Below are positions 22,410-30,484 of a DNA stretch of 30,590 bases, piece by piece. Origin of the DNA: DATKYK01 sp034430255 (GTDB lineage: Bacteria; Chloroflexota; Dehalococcoidia; E44-bin15); assembly GCA_034430255.1 (NCBI GenBank), contig DAOUEU010000100.1, positions 1 through 30,590 of the forward strand, in the 5' to 3' direction. The first letter of the stretch is position 1. Every line of letters starts with the position of its first letter. The notes below the pieces were generated by a model. The model searched no databases. It was not told the DNA's origin and saw only the letters and a list, made by a program, of their open reading frames with translations. The position numbers were made by a program, and so were the translations under genes.

Positions 22410-23366
22410 TTAGGGGCGCTTGAGCAGCGACCTCGCCTGCTCCACGTCTCTTGCCATCTGAGCCTTTAGCTCCTGGGCACCTGAGAACTTCTCCTCACCG
22501 CGAAGCCGCTCCACCAGCTCGAGCTTGAGCGTATGCCCATAGATATCACCGGCGAAATCGAGGAGGTGAGCCTCTACAATGCGCTTGCTGCCATCGAAGG
22601 TGGGGCGACGGCCGATATTTATTACCGCCGGATAAGCCTTTTCGCTGTCTGCCTTATGGACTTCAATCTTTGGTTCGGAGAAGAAGGCGTGAGCAGCATA
22701 GACCCCATCGGCAGGCAGGGCTTGCTCCCGTTGCGGGATGAGGTTTGCTGTCGGAAATCCCAGGCTTTTACCTCTCGCATCCCCATGTGATACCTGCCCC
22801 GTTAGGGTGAAGTACCGCCCCAGGAGTTCGCCTACCTCCTTCACATTGCCCTGGGAGAGCGCCCCGCGGATCGCCGTGCTGCTCACTACCTTACCCTGCA
22901 ATAACCGGGGCGGAACCACCTCGACAGAGAAATCAAGCTCCTCACCCAGCGATTTAAGGGCACGGGCATCTCCCTCTCTTCCACTGCCTAGGGCGAAGTC
23001 GGGCCCGATAACCAGCCCCTGCATCCTGAGGTGGCGCTTAAGCAGCATGACGAATTCCCGGGCACTGAGCCGAGATAGTTCGGGGGTGAAGGAGAGGGTA
23101 ACGACATGCGACACACCGAGGCTTTCCAGAAGTCTAATCCGTTCCTCGAGGGTGGTCAGGGAGGTAATCTGGGAGCGTGGCGAAAACATCAAGCGGGGAT
23201 GTTGCTTGAAGGTTATCACCCCGCTCACAAGGCCCTCAGAAGCGGCCTTCTCCTTAAGCTTCTCGATAAGAAACCGGTGCCCCAGGTGAACCCCATCGAA
23301 AACCCCGATGGTAAGCGCCGTGTCCCTTTCTGGCACCTCTATGGATAACTCTTCCTCAACGAGCAT
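22410..23366 (-). CDS. ribF: Bifunctional riboflavin kinase / FAD synthetase
   Basis: RibF phosphorylates riboflavin to FMN and adenylates FMN to FAD. The 318 residues have an N-terminal FAD synthetase domain with TIGVFDGVHLGHRFLI (19-34) and the VISSTAIRG-type motif (VVSSTAIRGAL). A C-terminal riboflavin kinase domain has GKSLGFPTANL and PAVINIGRRPTFDG. The ATG is preceded by GAGGGGA. It supplies FMN and FAD for the flavodoxin and other flavoproteins. No FMN riboswitch-like leader is evident in the 185 bases upstream. Confidence 0.97.
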   Translation of the reverse strand: MLVEEELSIEVPERDTALTIGVFDGVHLGHRFLIEKLKEKAASEGLVSGVITFKQHPRLMFSPRSQITSLTTLEERIRLLESLGVSHVVTLSFTPELSRLSAREFVMLLKRHLRMQGLVIGPDFALGSGREGDARALKSLGEELDFSVEVVPPRLLQGKVVSSTAIRGALSQGNVKEVGELLGRYFTLTGQVSHGDARGKSLGFPTANLIPQREQALPADGVYAAHAFFSEPKIEVHKADSEKAYPAVINIGRRPTFDGSKRIVEAHLLDFAGDIYGHTLKLELVERLRGEEKFSGAQELKAQMARDVEQARSLLKRP

Positions 23367-23551
23367 ATTTCCCCTCTAGTACTTATGCGGAAATCCCCAT
23401 CATCTCTTAACTATCCCGTAGTCGGGGGTGCCAGGCTTGGGAAATCGCATTCTCGAACAAGGCGATTAGACGTTTAATTATGCAACCTAATACTAGCTTG
23501 GTGACCAATGTTGCGCAGAAATGCCCTTATAACCCTAGGGTCTCGTCGCCA

Positions 23552-24568
23552 TCAGGCCATTTTGCGTCCTACCGAGGCCGCCACCGGCACAACCCGCGCC
23601 ATGAGTTGCTCGAAGTTTTCGAAGGTGAGCGACTGAGCGCCATCCTTGAGGGCATGTTCCGGACTGGGGTGAACCTCGACCATCAGACCGTCAGCTCCGG
23701 CAGCCACTGCGGCCAGGGAGACGGGGGTAACCAGGTACCATTTGCCGGTGCCATGGCTGGGGTCGGCGATGATGGGCAGGTGGCTCAGCTTCTTGATAAT
23801 GGGGATGGCACTTATATCCATTGTATTTCTGGTGTATGTTTCGAATGTCCTGATCCCCCGCTCACAGAGCATGACCTGGCGGTTGCCCTGGGCCAGGATG
23901 TATTCAGCAGAGAGCAGCCACTCCTGAATGGTTGCCGAGAGCCCCCTTTTAAGCATAACCGGCATTTGTGCCTTGCCCACCTCATCCAGGAGGGTGAAGT
24001 TCTGCATGTTGCGCGCCCCTACCTGGAGGATATCGGCATAGCGTAAGACTAGCTCTACATCGTGAGGGGCCATCACCTCGGTGATAACGGGCATTCCGGT
24101 CTCCCGGCGTGCCTGCGCCAGGAGCTCGAGCCCATCCTTGCCCAGCCCGCGAAAGCTATACGGGGAGGTTGATGGTTTGAAGGCACCTCCGCGCAGGATA
24201 TTGGCACCTGCTGCCTTTACCGCACGCGCCGACTGCAGGAGCTGCTCCTCGGTCTCCACGGCGCACGGGCCAGCTATCACTACCAGCGCCTCACCGCCGA
24301 TGGCTACATCTCCCACCTTGACCACGCTATCTTGGGGCTGAAACTCACGACCGACAAGCTTATGTGGCCGGCTGATGGGCACAACGTCGTCCACTCCGGG
24401 CCAAAGCTCAAGCGTCTCCTTCAGTTCGGGGTAGGTTCGCCCTACAACGCCGACCACCGTTCGCTCCACTCCCTGGGATACATGACCGGTGAATCCCATT
24501 TGGGTCAGCCGCTCCAGAATGTCCGTCAGTTCCTTTTCGGTATGCCCTTGATGCATTACGATAAACAT
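23552..24568 (-). CDS. aroF: 3-deoxy-7-phosphoheptulonate synthase with N-terminal regulatory domain
   Basis: DAHP synthase condenses PEP and erythrose 4-phosphate, the first step of the shikimate pathway. The 338-residue protein is the type I-beta form. A ferredoxin-like regulatory domain (1 to about 70) is followed by the barrel. GPCAVE at 100-105 has the metal ligand Cys102, RGGAFKPSTSPYSFRG is at 126-141, and GARNMQN at 184-190. DPSHGTG at 269-275 carries His272. The N-domain in Thermotoga DAHP synthase mediates feedback inhibition by Phe and Tyr. It starts 3 bases after aroH and ends a tight four-gene run. The 185 bases after it up to ribF contain only a weak inverted repeat (AATCGC...GCGATT). 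Confidence 0.97.
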   Translation of the reverse strand: MFIVMHQGHTEKELTDILERLTQMGFTGHVSQGVERTVVGVVGRTYPELKETLELWPGVDDVVPISRPHKLVGREFQPQDSVVKVGDVAIGGEALVVIAGPCAVETEEQLLQSARAVKAAGANILRGGAFKPSTSPYSFRGLGKDGLELLAQARRETGMPVITEVMAPHDVELVLRYADILQVGARNMQNFTLLDEVGKAQMPVMLKRGLSATIQEWLLSAEYILAQGNRQVMLCERGIRTFETYTRNTMDISAIPIIKKLSHLPIIADPSHGTGKWYLVTPVSLAAVAAGADGLMVEVHPSPEHALKDGAQSLTFENFEQLMARVVPVAASVGRKMA

Positions 24569-24571
24569 TTA

Positions 24572-24955
24572 TTATACCTCCAGACTCCCTTCTTGGTTAC
24601 CGCTCCCAGATCTCAACTCCCTGGCTTCCCTGATATAAACATGGACGATCTCCTCTGCGCCCTTTTCCGTATTGAAAAGAATCAGGATGCGCAGGCACAT
24701 GGGCAGGCTGCCGGGGACGTTCATCTCATGCCCACACAGCATGGGTACCTGTGAAAGACCCAGCTCCCTGGCTGCCGCCGCGGGGACCGCGCGGTTAATG
24801 TCAGGGGTGGTAGTGAAGAAGATACAGGCTATCTCCTCTTGCTGAACCCCGTTGGCCTTGATCATCTCCTGGAGCAACTCCTTTGCCGCTGCCAGGGTAT
24901 CTTCCCTGGTATTGCCATCGACCGTAGTTGCCCCACGAATGCCGCGACACCTCAT
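24572..24955 (-). CDS. aroH: Chorismate mutase, AroH type
   Basis: This enzyme isomerises chorismate to prephenate. The 127 residues match the trimeric B. subtilis AroH fold. Active-site residues seen are Arg7 (RGIRGATTV), Cys74, Glu77 (CGHEMNV), Arg89 (MCLRIL) and Tyr107 (HVYIRE). The C-terminal 20 residues are an extra, probably flexible tail. It lies between a CPBP membrane protein (6 bases) and aroF (3 bases). Its product is the substrate of the pheA protein at 3564-4394. Confidence 0.97.
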   Translation of the reverse strand: MRCRGIRGATTVDGNTREDTLAAAKELLQEMIKANGVQQEEIACIFFTTTPDINRAVPAAAARELGLSQVPMLCGHEMNVPGSLPMCLRILILFNTEKGAEEIVHVYIREARELRSGSGNQEGSLEV

Positions 24956-24961
24956 TTGCTC

Positions 24962-25768
24962 TCACTGCTGATATAATATCATAAATAATAGGGCAATGGA
25001 ATTGTAGGCGAAGTGGGCGGTAATACAAGCCCATATCGAGCCAGTCCTCATGTAGAGCCAGGCAAATAAGAGACCCAAGAGGAAAATGGGAAGGAAAGCT
25101 CCTGGTTGCATAACATGTGCCATTGAGAAGAGCAGGGCGCTAACAACAGCACCCCAGCCGTACCCATAGCGTCTGCCGATGCCGCTGAATAGAAAGCCGC
25201 GGAAAAAGACCTCCTCGGCAACCGGGGCTGCCACGACTGCGAGCACGGCGATGGTCGCCAGGCCGAGACCGCTATCAGTGAACTCGAGTATCACCGAGGA
25301 AGTGGGCTCTTCCCATAATGAGGTCATCAACATATCGTAGAGGATGCTGATTAACAGGCCTCCCAGTACTACAATGGCGGTTAATGTGAGGCCTCTCCTC
25401 ACATTAAAGGAGCGAAACCCTAGAGCACGCCAGCCAAGGCGGTACTTGAAAGCGCTGAACCGCCATGCCCCGAGGACCATTGCCCCTTCACCGGCTACCA
25501 TTCCCGCGAACGCTATTATCAGCCACTGCTGAAGCAGGCCCTCGGAGGCAAGCAGGTCAAAGAACTCCTCAATGAGTTGGGTTAAATTAGTGAATTGAAG
25601 GTCAAGCTCGAGATAGGCATCAGAGCCAATAAGCAGAGATGTGGCAATTCCCAGGCCAAAGGAAAGGATAATTGTTAAACCTATTACCAATCCGATCCCC
25701 TTGACCATGTCCATCACGGTCCAGGGAATTGGCTCCGCTTGCCGCTGCTCTTCCTTCTTTTCTTCCAT
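24962..25768 (-). CDS. CPBP-family intramembrane metalloprotease
   Basis: A 268-residue protein has about seven hydrophobic segments and the CPBP/Abi motifs. EExxxR is at 185-190 (VAEEVFFRGF), His218 is in FSMAHVMQ, and HxxxN is at 252-256 (AHFAYNS). These match the glutamate-activated membrane protease family that includes eukaryotic Rce1. Bacterial members have been tied to prenyl-protein processing, bacteriocin self-immunity or regulated proteolysis, with no way to choose here. It is flanked by a CoA-transferase (4 bases upstream) and aroH (6 bases downstream), so it is co-transcribed with metabolic genes. The N-terminal 15 residues are charged, and the start ATG is credible. Confidence 0.9.
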   Translation of the reverse strand: MEEKKEEQRQAEPIPWTVMDMVKGIGLVIGLTIILSFGLGIATSLLIGSDAYLELDLQFTNLTQLIEEFFDLLASEGLLQQWLIIAFAGMVAGEGAMVLGAWRFSAFKYRLGWRALGFRSFNVRRGLTLTAIVVLGGLLISILYDMLMTSLWEEPTSSVILEFTDSGLGLATIAVLAVVAAPVAEEVFFRGFLFSGIGRRYGYGWGAVVSALLFSMAHVMQPGAFLPIFLLGLLFAWLYMRTGSIWACITAHFAYNSIALLFMILYQQ

Positions 25769-25772
25769 GGTA

Positions 25773-27089
25773 TCAGGCCTTCAGGTATGGGAGAGGCTCG
25801 CTGGCGCTCACCCCTTCATCAGCCAGTTGCCATATCTCCTCGTCAGACATCCCCAGAAGCTCTCCGAAAACATAGTGATTGTGCTCACCGAAGCAGGGGG
25901 CTGGCAGTCGAAGCCCACCCGGAGTCCGGCTCATCCGCCAGGATACCCCCGGATAGCGATGAATCCCTGCCTCGGGGTGTGAAAGCTCCTCAAAGAATCC
26001 CCGCTCATTGAGATGAGGGTCGTGGGCAAGTTCCGCGATATTAAGTACTGCCCCCGCCTTAACGCCGGAACCCTGGAGCGTGTTCATCAGCTCAATATGG
26101 TCATACGCTGAGGTCCACTCACCGATAAGCCGGTCCAGCTCGTCTCGATTTGCCAGTCTACCGGAGGCGCTGGCGAATTTCTCTTCCCTGGTCCAGGGCG
26201 GGTCGCCCATAGCATGGCAAAGGGAACGCCACTCATCATCGGAGGGGATGGCGATAGCAATCCACGCATCCCCTTTTTCGTTGTCTGCACCCTTTTCGCC
26301 GCCGCGTGCGCGGTAGCAACCGTAGGGTGCCATCGTGGAGTGGCGATTTCCCACGGGTTTTGCCGCTCTTTGGTTCATGGTATAATCCATAATCGCCTCT
26401 CCGAGGAGCGGTGTGACCGCTTCACGCATGGCGAGATCGATGTGCTGCCCACGGCCGCTGAGGCGGCGATAGCGTAGCGCAGCCAGAATAGCGAAGGCAG
26501 CGTGAAGCCCGCTGGTGGCATCGGCGTAGGCCACCCCGGGCTTGAGCGGCTCTCCATCGGGATAGGCGGTCAGCTCGGAGAGACCGACCATGGCTTCGAT
26601 TCCCTCACCATAGGTAACATAGTCTCTATAGGGGCCGTCCTGGCCATACCCGGAGAGGGAGATCATGATAATCTGGGGGTTGGTCTCCCTGAGAACGTGG
26701 TAGTCCAGGCCAAAGTTCTTCATCACCCTGGGGGTGAAATTCTCCACCACCACATCGCTCACCTTTACCAGGCTTTTAAATACATTAACACCGAGGGGCT
26801 TTGCCAGGTCGAGGGTTATAGCATACTTATTCCGGTTCACCTCGTTATAGTAGGCGAAACGATTGTAGGAGCGTTCTCCGGTATCGCCATCGGGGAAGGA
26901 AGCGCCGAAGGCGCCGCCGGGCTTAATCCTGGGGAGTGCCCCTCCCCTTCCCGAGCGAGCGGCGCACTCAACCCGTATAATCTCCGCCCCCATATCCGCC
27001 AGAAGCTTGGTGGCATAGGGGCCGGCGAAAATCTGTGAGAGGTCGATCACCCTCAAACTGGTTAAGGCTTGCGCTGCTTCATCCATCAT
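25773..27089 (-). CDS. Family III CoA-transferase (CaiB/BaiF)
   Basis: A 438-residue family III CoA-transferase, which moves CoA between carboxylic acids through an aspartyl-CoA anhydride. It has the N-terminal RVIDLSQIFAGPYATKLLADMGAEIIRVE, FTPRVMKNFGLDY and SLSGYGQDGPYRD. The nucleophile Asp190 is in YADATSG, so it looks catalytically complete. The acid substrate is not identifiable. The start is an ATG at 27089 with a second in-frame ATG at 27086, neither having a good Shine-Dalgarno. It heads a run with the CPBP protease, aroH and aroF. The second CoA-transferase lies 269 bases upstream, separated by a gap with no visible gene. Confidence 0.93.
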   Translation of the reverse strand: MMDEAAQALTSLRVIDLSQIFAGPYATKLLADMGAEIIRVECAARSGRGGALPRIKPGGAFGASFPDGDTGERSYNRFAYYNEVNRNKYAITLDLAKPLGVNVFKSLVKVSDVVVENFTPRVMKNFGLDYHVLRETNPQIIMISLSGYGQDGPYRDYVTYGEGIEAMVGLSELTAYPDGEPLKPGVAYADATSGLHAAFAILAALRYRRLSGRGQHIDLAMREAVTPLLGEAIMDYTMNQRAAKPVGNRHSTMAPYGCYRARGGEKGADNEKGDAWIAIAIPSDDEWRSLCHAMGDPPWTREEKFASASGRLANRDELDRLIGEWTSAYDHIELMNTLQGSGVKAGAVLNIAELAHDPHLNERGFFEELSHPEAGIHRYPGVSWRMSRTPGGLRLPAPCFGEHNHYVFGELLGMSDEEIWQLADEGVSASEPLPYLKA

Positions 27090-27358
27090 ACATCATATTA
27101 GTTACTCGGCACCATTATTCTTAGATACTGGCGGAGGGGTGCAAAGAATTCTGCTGTGATAGCGGGAACACATTTATTTAATATAGGTTCGAGACTTCTC
27201 ACTTGCCAAGTCGGGTCACCTACGGCAACGGGAAGGATCGGTATCCAGTTGTAAATCTCGACTATTAGAATATCGGAATTTTTAGTACTCAGTTAGCATT
27301 GTTCTCCCTGTGACTTGCTTTCTTATCTTCGATTAAGTAAAGATAACTCCCCTTCTTC

Positions 27359-28555
27359 CTAGATAACCCCTTGCTCCTTAAGCTCTATAACGTGGTTCTG
27401 GCTTAAGCCCAGTGCCTCAATATAAACTTCATCGTTATGCTCACCGAGGAGCGGCGCCCGCCGAACCTCAGCGGGGGTCTCGCTCATCCTGAAGGGGGCT
27501 CCCGGGTAGGTAATGGTGCCGGCCTGGGGGTGTGCTATCTCATGAAAGAAGCCCCTTGCTTCATATTGAGGGTCCCCCATTAACTCATCGATCCCGAGAA
27601 CCGGAGCAAAGGGAATCCGCCACTCCTGTGCAGCAGTGAAGATCTCCCGTTTATCACGTTCTAAAATCCGGGGCTTTATCAAGCCCTCGACCTCATCGGC
27701 ATATTGGTAGCGCAGGGTAGATGCCAAACGGGGCTGCATGAGCTGAGGGGTATCCAGAAAGGTGGAGAAATGGTCCCAGTTTGCCCCCGCCTGAACATGG
27801 ATATAGCCATCCCTGGTGGGCATCACCCTTGAGGGGCACTGAAGGTGGTGGCGCGAGCCAGTGCGCCCCCTGACGAAGCCGCTGTAGCTATACATGGTTA
27901 CCGAGGCTTCTAGGATGGAGGCGACCACCTCCTGAAGGGAGACATCGATGTGCTGCCCCTTATGGGTCTCGTCTCGAAAGTAGAGGGCGCAGAGGGTTGC
28001 CACCGCTGCATTGAGCCCTGCCTGATACTCCGCCTGAGATAGGGGGAGCTTCAGCGGTGTGCCGTCAGCCTCCCCGGTAAGCCCCATCAATCCGCCCATT
28101 GCCTGGGCTACAATATCCGAGCCATCCCACTCCCGATATGGTCCCCACTGCCCAAAACAGGAGATGGAGGTCATTATCAACTCGGGGTTTATCTCCGCCA
28201 GCTTATCGTAATTGAGCCCCATGCTGTCCATCACCCCGGGACGAAAGTTCTCCACCAGTATATCCGCCCTCTCTACCAGCATCCTGAATATCTGAAGGCT
28301 ACTTTCACAGTCTAGGTTAAGGGTAATGCCTTTCTTGCTGGTGTTAAGAAATAGAAAAAGCCCGCTTTTCTCAAGGTCAGGATGGTCGCTGTGGAAGGGT
28401 CCTACCCTGCGGCCTGTGTCGCCAAGGGGTGGCTTTTCTATCTTGATTACCTCCGCTCCGTAATCAGCGAGAAGTTTGGTACAGTATGGGCCGGAGATAT
28501 TCTGGGAGAGGTCTAAGACCAGCAGACCGGATAACGCGTGATGGGGCATTTTCAT
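27359..28555 (-). CDS. Family III CoA-transferase-like protein with Glu at the nucleophile position
   Basis: A 398-residue CaiB/BaiF-family protein. VLDLSQNISGPYCTKLLADYGAEVIKIE is at 13-40, followed by FRPGVMDSMGLNYDKL and SCFGQWGPYREW. Where active family members have Asp (pattern ADYxxG), this protein has Glu176 (QAEYQAGLNAA). A Glu could still form an acyl anhydride, or the protein may be a non-catalytic subunit, as in some heteromeric family members. It shares about the same fold but differs greatly from its neighbour at 25773, so it is not a recent duplicate. It starts one base after the rph stop, so it is co-transcribed with rph. The substrate is unknown. Confidence 0.9.
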   Translation of the reverse strand: MKMPHHALSGLLVLDLSQNISGPYCTKLLADYGAEVIKIEKPPLGDTGRRVGPFHSDHPDLEKSGLFLFLNTSKKGITLNLDCESSLQIFRMLVERADILVENFRPGVMDSMGLNYDKLAEINPELIMTSISCFGQWGPYREWDGSDIVAQAMGGLMGLTGEADGTPLKLPLSQAEYQAGLNAAVATLCALYFRDETHKGQHIDVSLQEVVASILEASVTMYSYSGFVRGRTGSRHHLQCPSRVMPTRDGYIHVQAGANWDHFSTFLDTPQLMQPRLASTLRYQYADEVEGLIKPRILERDKREIFTAAQEWRIPFAPVLGIDELMGDPQYEARGFFHEIAHPQAGTITYPGAPFRMSETPAEVRRAPLLGEHNDEVYIEALGLSQNHVIELKEQGVI

Positions 28556-28556
28556 C

Positions 28557-29279
28557 CTAGCCCTTCAGGATATCCAGCGCCTCTTTCTGAGCCTGGAAAA
28601 GCTTCGCTATGCCCCCTTGAGCCAGGGCGAGCAGGGCGTCGATGGTCTCTTTGGAGAAGGGGCTAGCTTCAGCAGTCCCCTGAATCTCCACAAATGTCCC
28701 CTTGCTGGTCATTACCACATTGAAGTCAACCTCAGCCCAGGAGTCCTCATCATAGCAGAGGTCGAGGAGCTGTTCGCCGCCCACGATACCCACGCTGGTT
28801 GCCGCCACCGCACTTCTTATGGGGAGTGAAGGTATGAGTCCCTTTGCCAGCAGGGTATTCAGGGTTTGCACAAGGGCCACATAGGAGCCTGTGATCGCCG
28901 CCGTCCTGGTGCCTCCATCGGCCTGGAGCACGTCACAGTCAACGAGGAGCGTCCGCTCGCCGAGGGCATCGAGATCGACCACTGCTCTCAGGGAGCGCCC
29001 GATGAGGCGCTGAATCTCATGTGTTCTTCCGCCTGAGCGACTCTCCTCCCGCGGCGTCCTGGTGGTGGTAGAACGCGGGAGCATGGCGTACTCGGCGGTG
29101 ATCCAGCCTCTTCGCTCCCCCCTGAGAAAGGCGGGAACACGATCCTTTACGGTTACGGCGCAGATCACCTTTGTCTGCCCCAGCTCAATGAGCGCAGACC
29201 CCTCGGCATGGGGTTGAAAGCCGGGTGTAATCTTAATAGGGCGAAGCTCGTCGTTGGAACGACCATCTAACCTGAGCAA
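28557..29279 (-). CDS. rph: Ribonuclease PH
   Basis: RNase PH trims tRNA 3' ends by phosphorolysis. The 240 residues show the full signature: RGERRGWITAEYAMLPRST, GRTHEIQRLIGRSLR, and DCDVLQADGGTRTAAITG with phosphate-binding Arg125. The acidic pair Asp179/Asp185 lies in LCYDEDSWAEVDFN. The start is TTG at 29279: an in-frame stop (TAA) lies directly upstream, and a GAGGTG Shine-Dalgarno sits 6 bases before it, so no ATG alternative is needed. One base separates its stop from the CoA-transferase start. Confidence 0.98.
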   Translation of the reverse strand: MLRLDGRSNDELRPIKITPGFQPHAEGSALIELGQTKVICAVTVKDRVPAFLRGERRGWITAEYAMLPRSTTTRTPREESRSGGRTHEIQRLIGRSLRAVVDLDALGERTLLVDCDVLQADGGTRTAAITGSYVALVQTLNTLLAKGLIPSLPIRSAVAATSVGIVGGEQLLDLCYDEDSWAEVDFNVVMTSKGTFVEIQGTAEASPFSKETIDALLALAQGGIAKLFQAQKEALDILKG

Positions 29280-29597
29280 TTATGTCACCTCATTCCGTTC
29301 GGGATGACTGGCAATGAAAGGGTGCGAAAAATCCTCCACCAATGATAAGGACAGCGACCATAGGCCCTTTCCGATTGAGCGTTTTCAACCCTTTCTGAAT
29401 AGCATAAAGTATACCACCGGGTAGATTCGCTGGCAATCAAGCATGTAGCTTGCCAGCGGCACCGACGGGGATAAAAATGGGGATGTGTTGAACGGTATCG
29501 GACGCCTAGGTTATAAGATATTCCTGAAGTCGCCGCAACCTGTATTTTCGTAGCATGACTCCTTAACTGCTGCTATAATGATGGTGAAAGGTGAACC
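29280..29597. other. 318-base divergent intergenic region
   Basis: No protein or RNA gene is visible. The region separates divergent rph (minus) and smr (plus). It carries the hairpin at 29428-29458 and, near the smr side, a perfect -10-like TATAAT (29574-29579) without a convincing -35. Promoters for both directions are expected here. The rph Shine-Dalgarno is at 29286-29291. Confidence 0.5.
29428..29458. repeat. Perfect 9-bp inverted repeat (hairpin)
   Basis: CGCTGGCAA (29428-29436) pairs exactly with TTGCCAGCG (29450-29458) across a 13-base loop. The loop side also offers a competing inner pairing, CAAGC with GCTTG. No T-run follows on either strand. It could be an operator or an RNA structure in a long leader. 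Confidence 0.5.
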
Positions 29598-29888
29598 TTG
29601 AGTAGAAAGGACCGCTCGCCAAAGGAACTTCCACACGTGCCAGAGGAGGAGATTCACCTTCGCCGCCTGACCGTGGATGAGGCGCTATGGAGGCTCGACC
29701 GCTATCTCAACGATGCCTTCATCGCCGGTATGCCCCGGGTAAGGGTGATCCATGGCAAGGGAACGGGGACACTTCGTCAGGCTGTGCGTGAGGAGCTTGG
29801 GAGCAGCCCCATGGTCAAGTCATTCAGGCCTGCCGGGCTGGAAGAGGGTGGTAATGGCGCCACCATCGTAGAACTGGCAAATCAGTGA
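29598..29888 (+). CDS. Stand-alone Smr-domain protein (MutS2 C-terminus-like)
   Basis: The 96-residue protein is essentially one Smr domain. It has the conserved RVIHGKGTGTLRQAVREEL with HGKGTG at 52-57, and REELGSSPMVKSFRPA, very like the end of MutS2. The upstream LDLRG/LDLHG motif is altered to IHLRRLTVDEAL (Gly to Arg23). No MutS ATPase part is encoded upstream. The start is TTG at 29598, with AAAGGTG at 29587-29593 as the ribosome-binding site. The isolated Smr domain is expected to bind or nick nucleic acid, and a role on stalled ribosomes or branched DNA is inference. It overlaps the next gene by 4 bases (GTGA). Confidence 0.85.
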   Translation: MSRKDRSPKELPHVPEEEIHLRRLTVDEALWRLDRYLNDAFIAGMPRVRVIHGKGTGTLRQAVREELGSSPMVKSFRPAGLEEGGNGATIVELANQ

Positions 29889-30373
29889 ACAGGATTGTAG
29901 TGATCTCCGATACCCACGCCAGGAGCATTGACGTGATGCCTCGAGAGCTGCTGGCGGAGCTGGCCGCGGCTGACCTGGTTGTTCATTGCGGGGACTATAT
30001 CAGCATAGCGTTGCTCAAGGAATTGCGCCAACTGGCTAAGAGTTTCATCGGCGTATGCGGCAATATGGACCCAAAGGAGATTCGAGATGAGCTTCCCGAT
30101 AAGACGGTTTTTGAGGTGGAAGGGAGGCGGATTGGGGTCATACACCCGCTCTGGGGTGGACCACCCTGGGGGATCGAGGAGGCTATAGCGAAGGAGTTTG
30201 ATAAAGTAGACCTCATTCTATTTGGCCACACCCACGATGTCTGCCACGAGACGATAGGGAGCGTGGTTTTCCTCAACCCAGGGCAGGCCTATCCATCCTT
30301 TAGAACACCCGCCTCTGCAGGAATCTTGGCGGTAGAGGGGGAAGGGATAACGGTCGAGCTAAAGACCTTTTAG
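29885..30373 (+). CDS. YfcE/MJ0936-type metallophosphoesterase
   Basis: A 162-residue calcineurin-like phosphoesterase of the small bacterial/archaeal family. Metal ligands seen are Asp9 and His11 (VISDTHAR), Asp37 (HCGDY), Asn60 (CGNMD), His87 (GVIHPLWG) and His115/His117 (FGHTHD). The family usually has HG after the fourth motif, but here the residue is Pro (HPLWGGPPWG). Substrates of characterised relatives are phosphodiesters or nucleotides such as cAMP, and this one is unknown. The start is GTG at 29885, overlapping the smr stop, so the two genes are coupled. Both partners handle nucleic acids or nucleotides, so a shared role is possible. Confidence 0.92.
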   Translation: MNRIVVISDTHARSIDVMPRELLAELAAADLVVHCGDYISIALLKELRQLAKSFIGVCGNMDPKEIRDELPDKTVFEVEGRRIGVIHPLWGGPPWGIEEAIAKEFDKVDLILFGHTHDVCHETIGSVVFLNPGQAYPSFRTPASAGILAVEGEGITVELKTF

Positions 30374-30484
30374 TAGACTGATTACCGCTTCTTCTCCAAT
30401 CAGACCGCATAAATGGATAGTGATCACCGGATTATCTCTTACCCTGCGACCTATCTTAGGCCTGACCCAGATTGTGTTTGGATT

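Noticed and set aside
23367..23551. Possible FMN riboswitch upstream of ribF
   Set aside because: The 185 bases lack recognisable conserved FMN-aptamer segments; only short weak inverted repeats are present.
27090..27358. Small gene or RNA between the two CoA-transferase genes
   Set aside because: No frame with a start and ribosome-binding site, and no tRNA-like or stable folded element was visible.
25773..28555. The two CoA-transferase genes as a recent tandem duplication
   Set aside because: The proteins differ in length, active-site residue and most of their sequence; only family motifs are shared.
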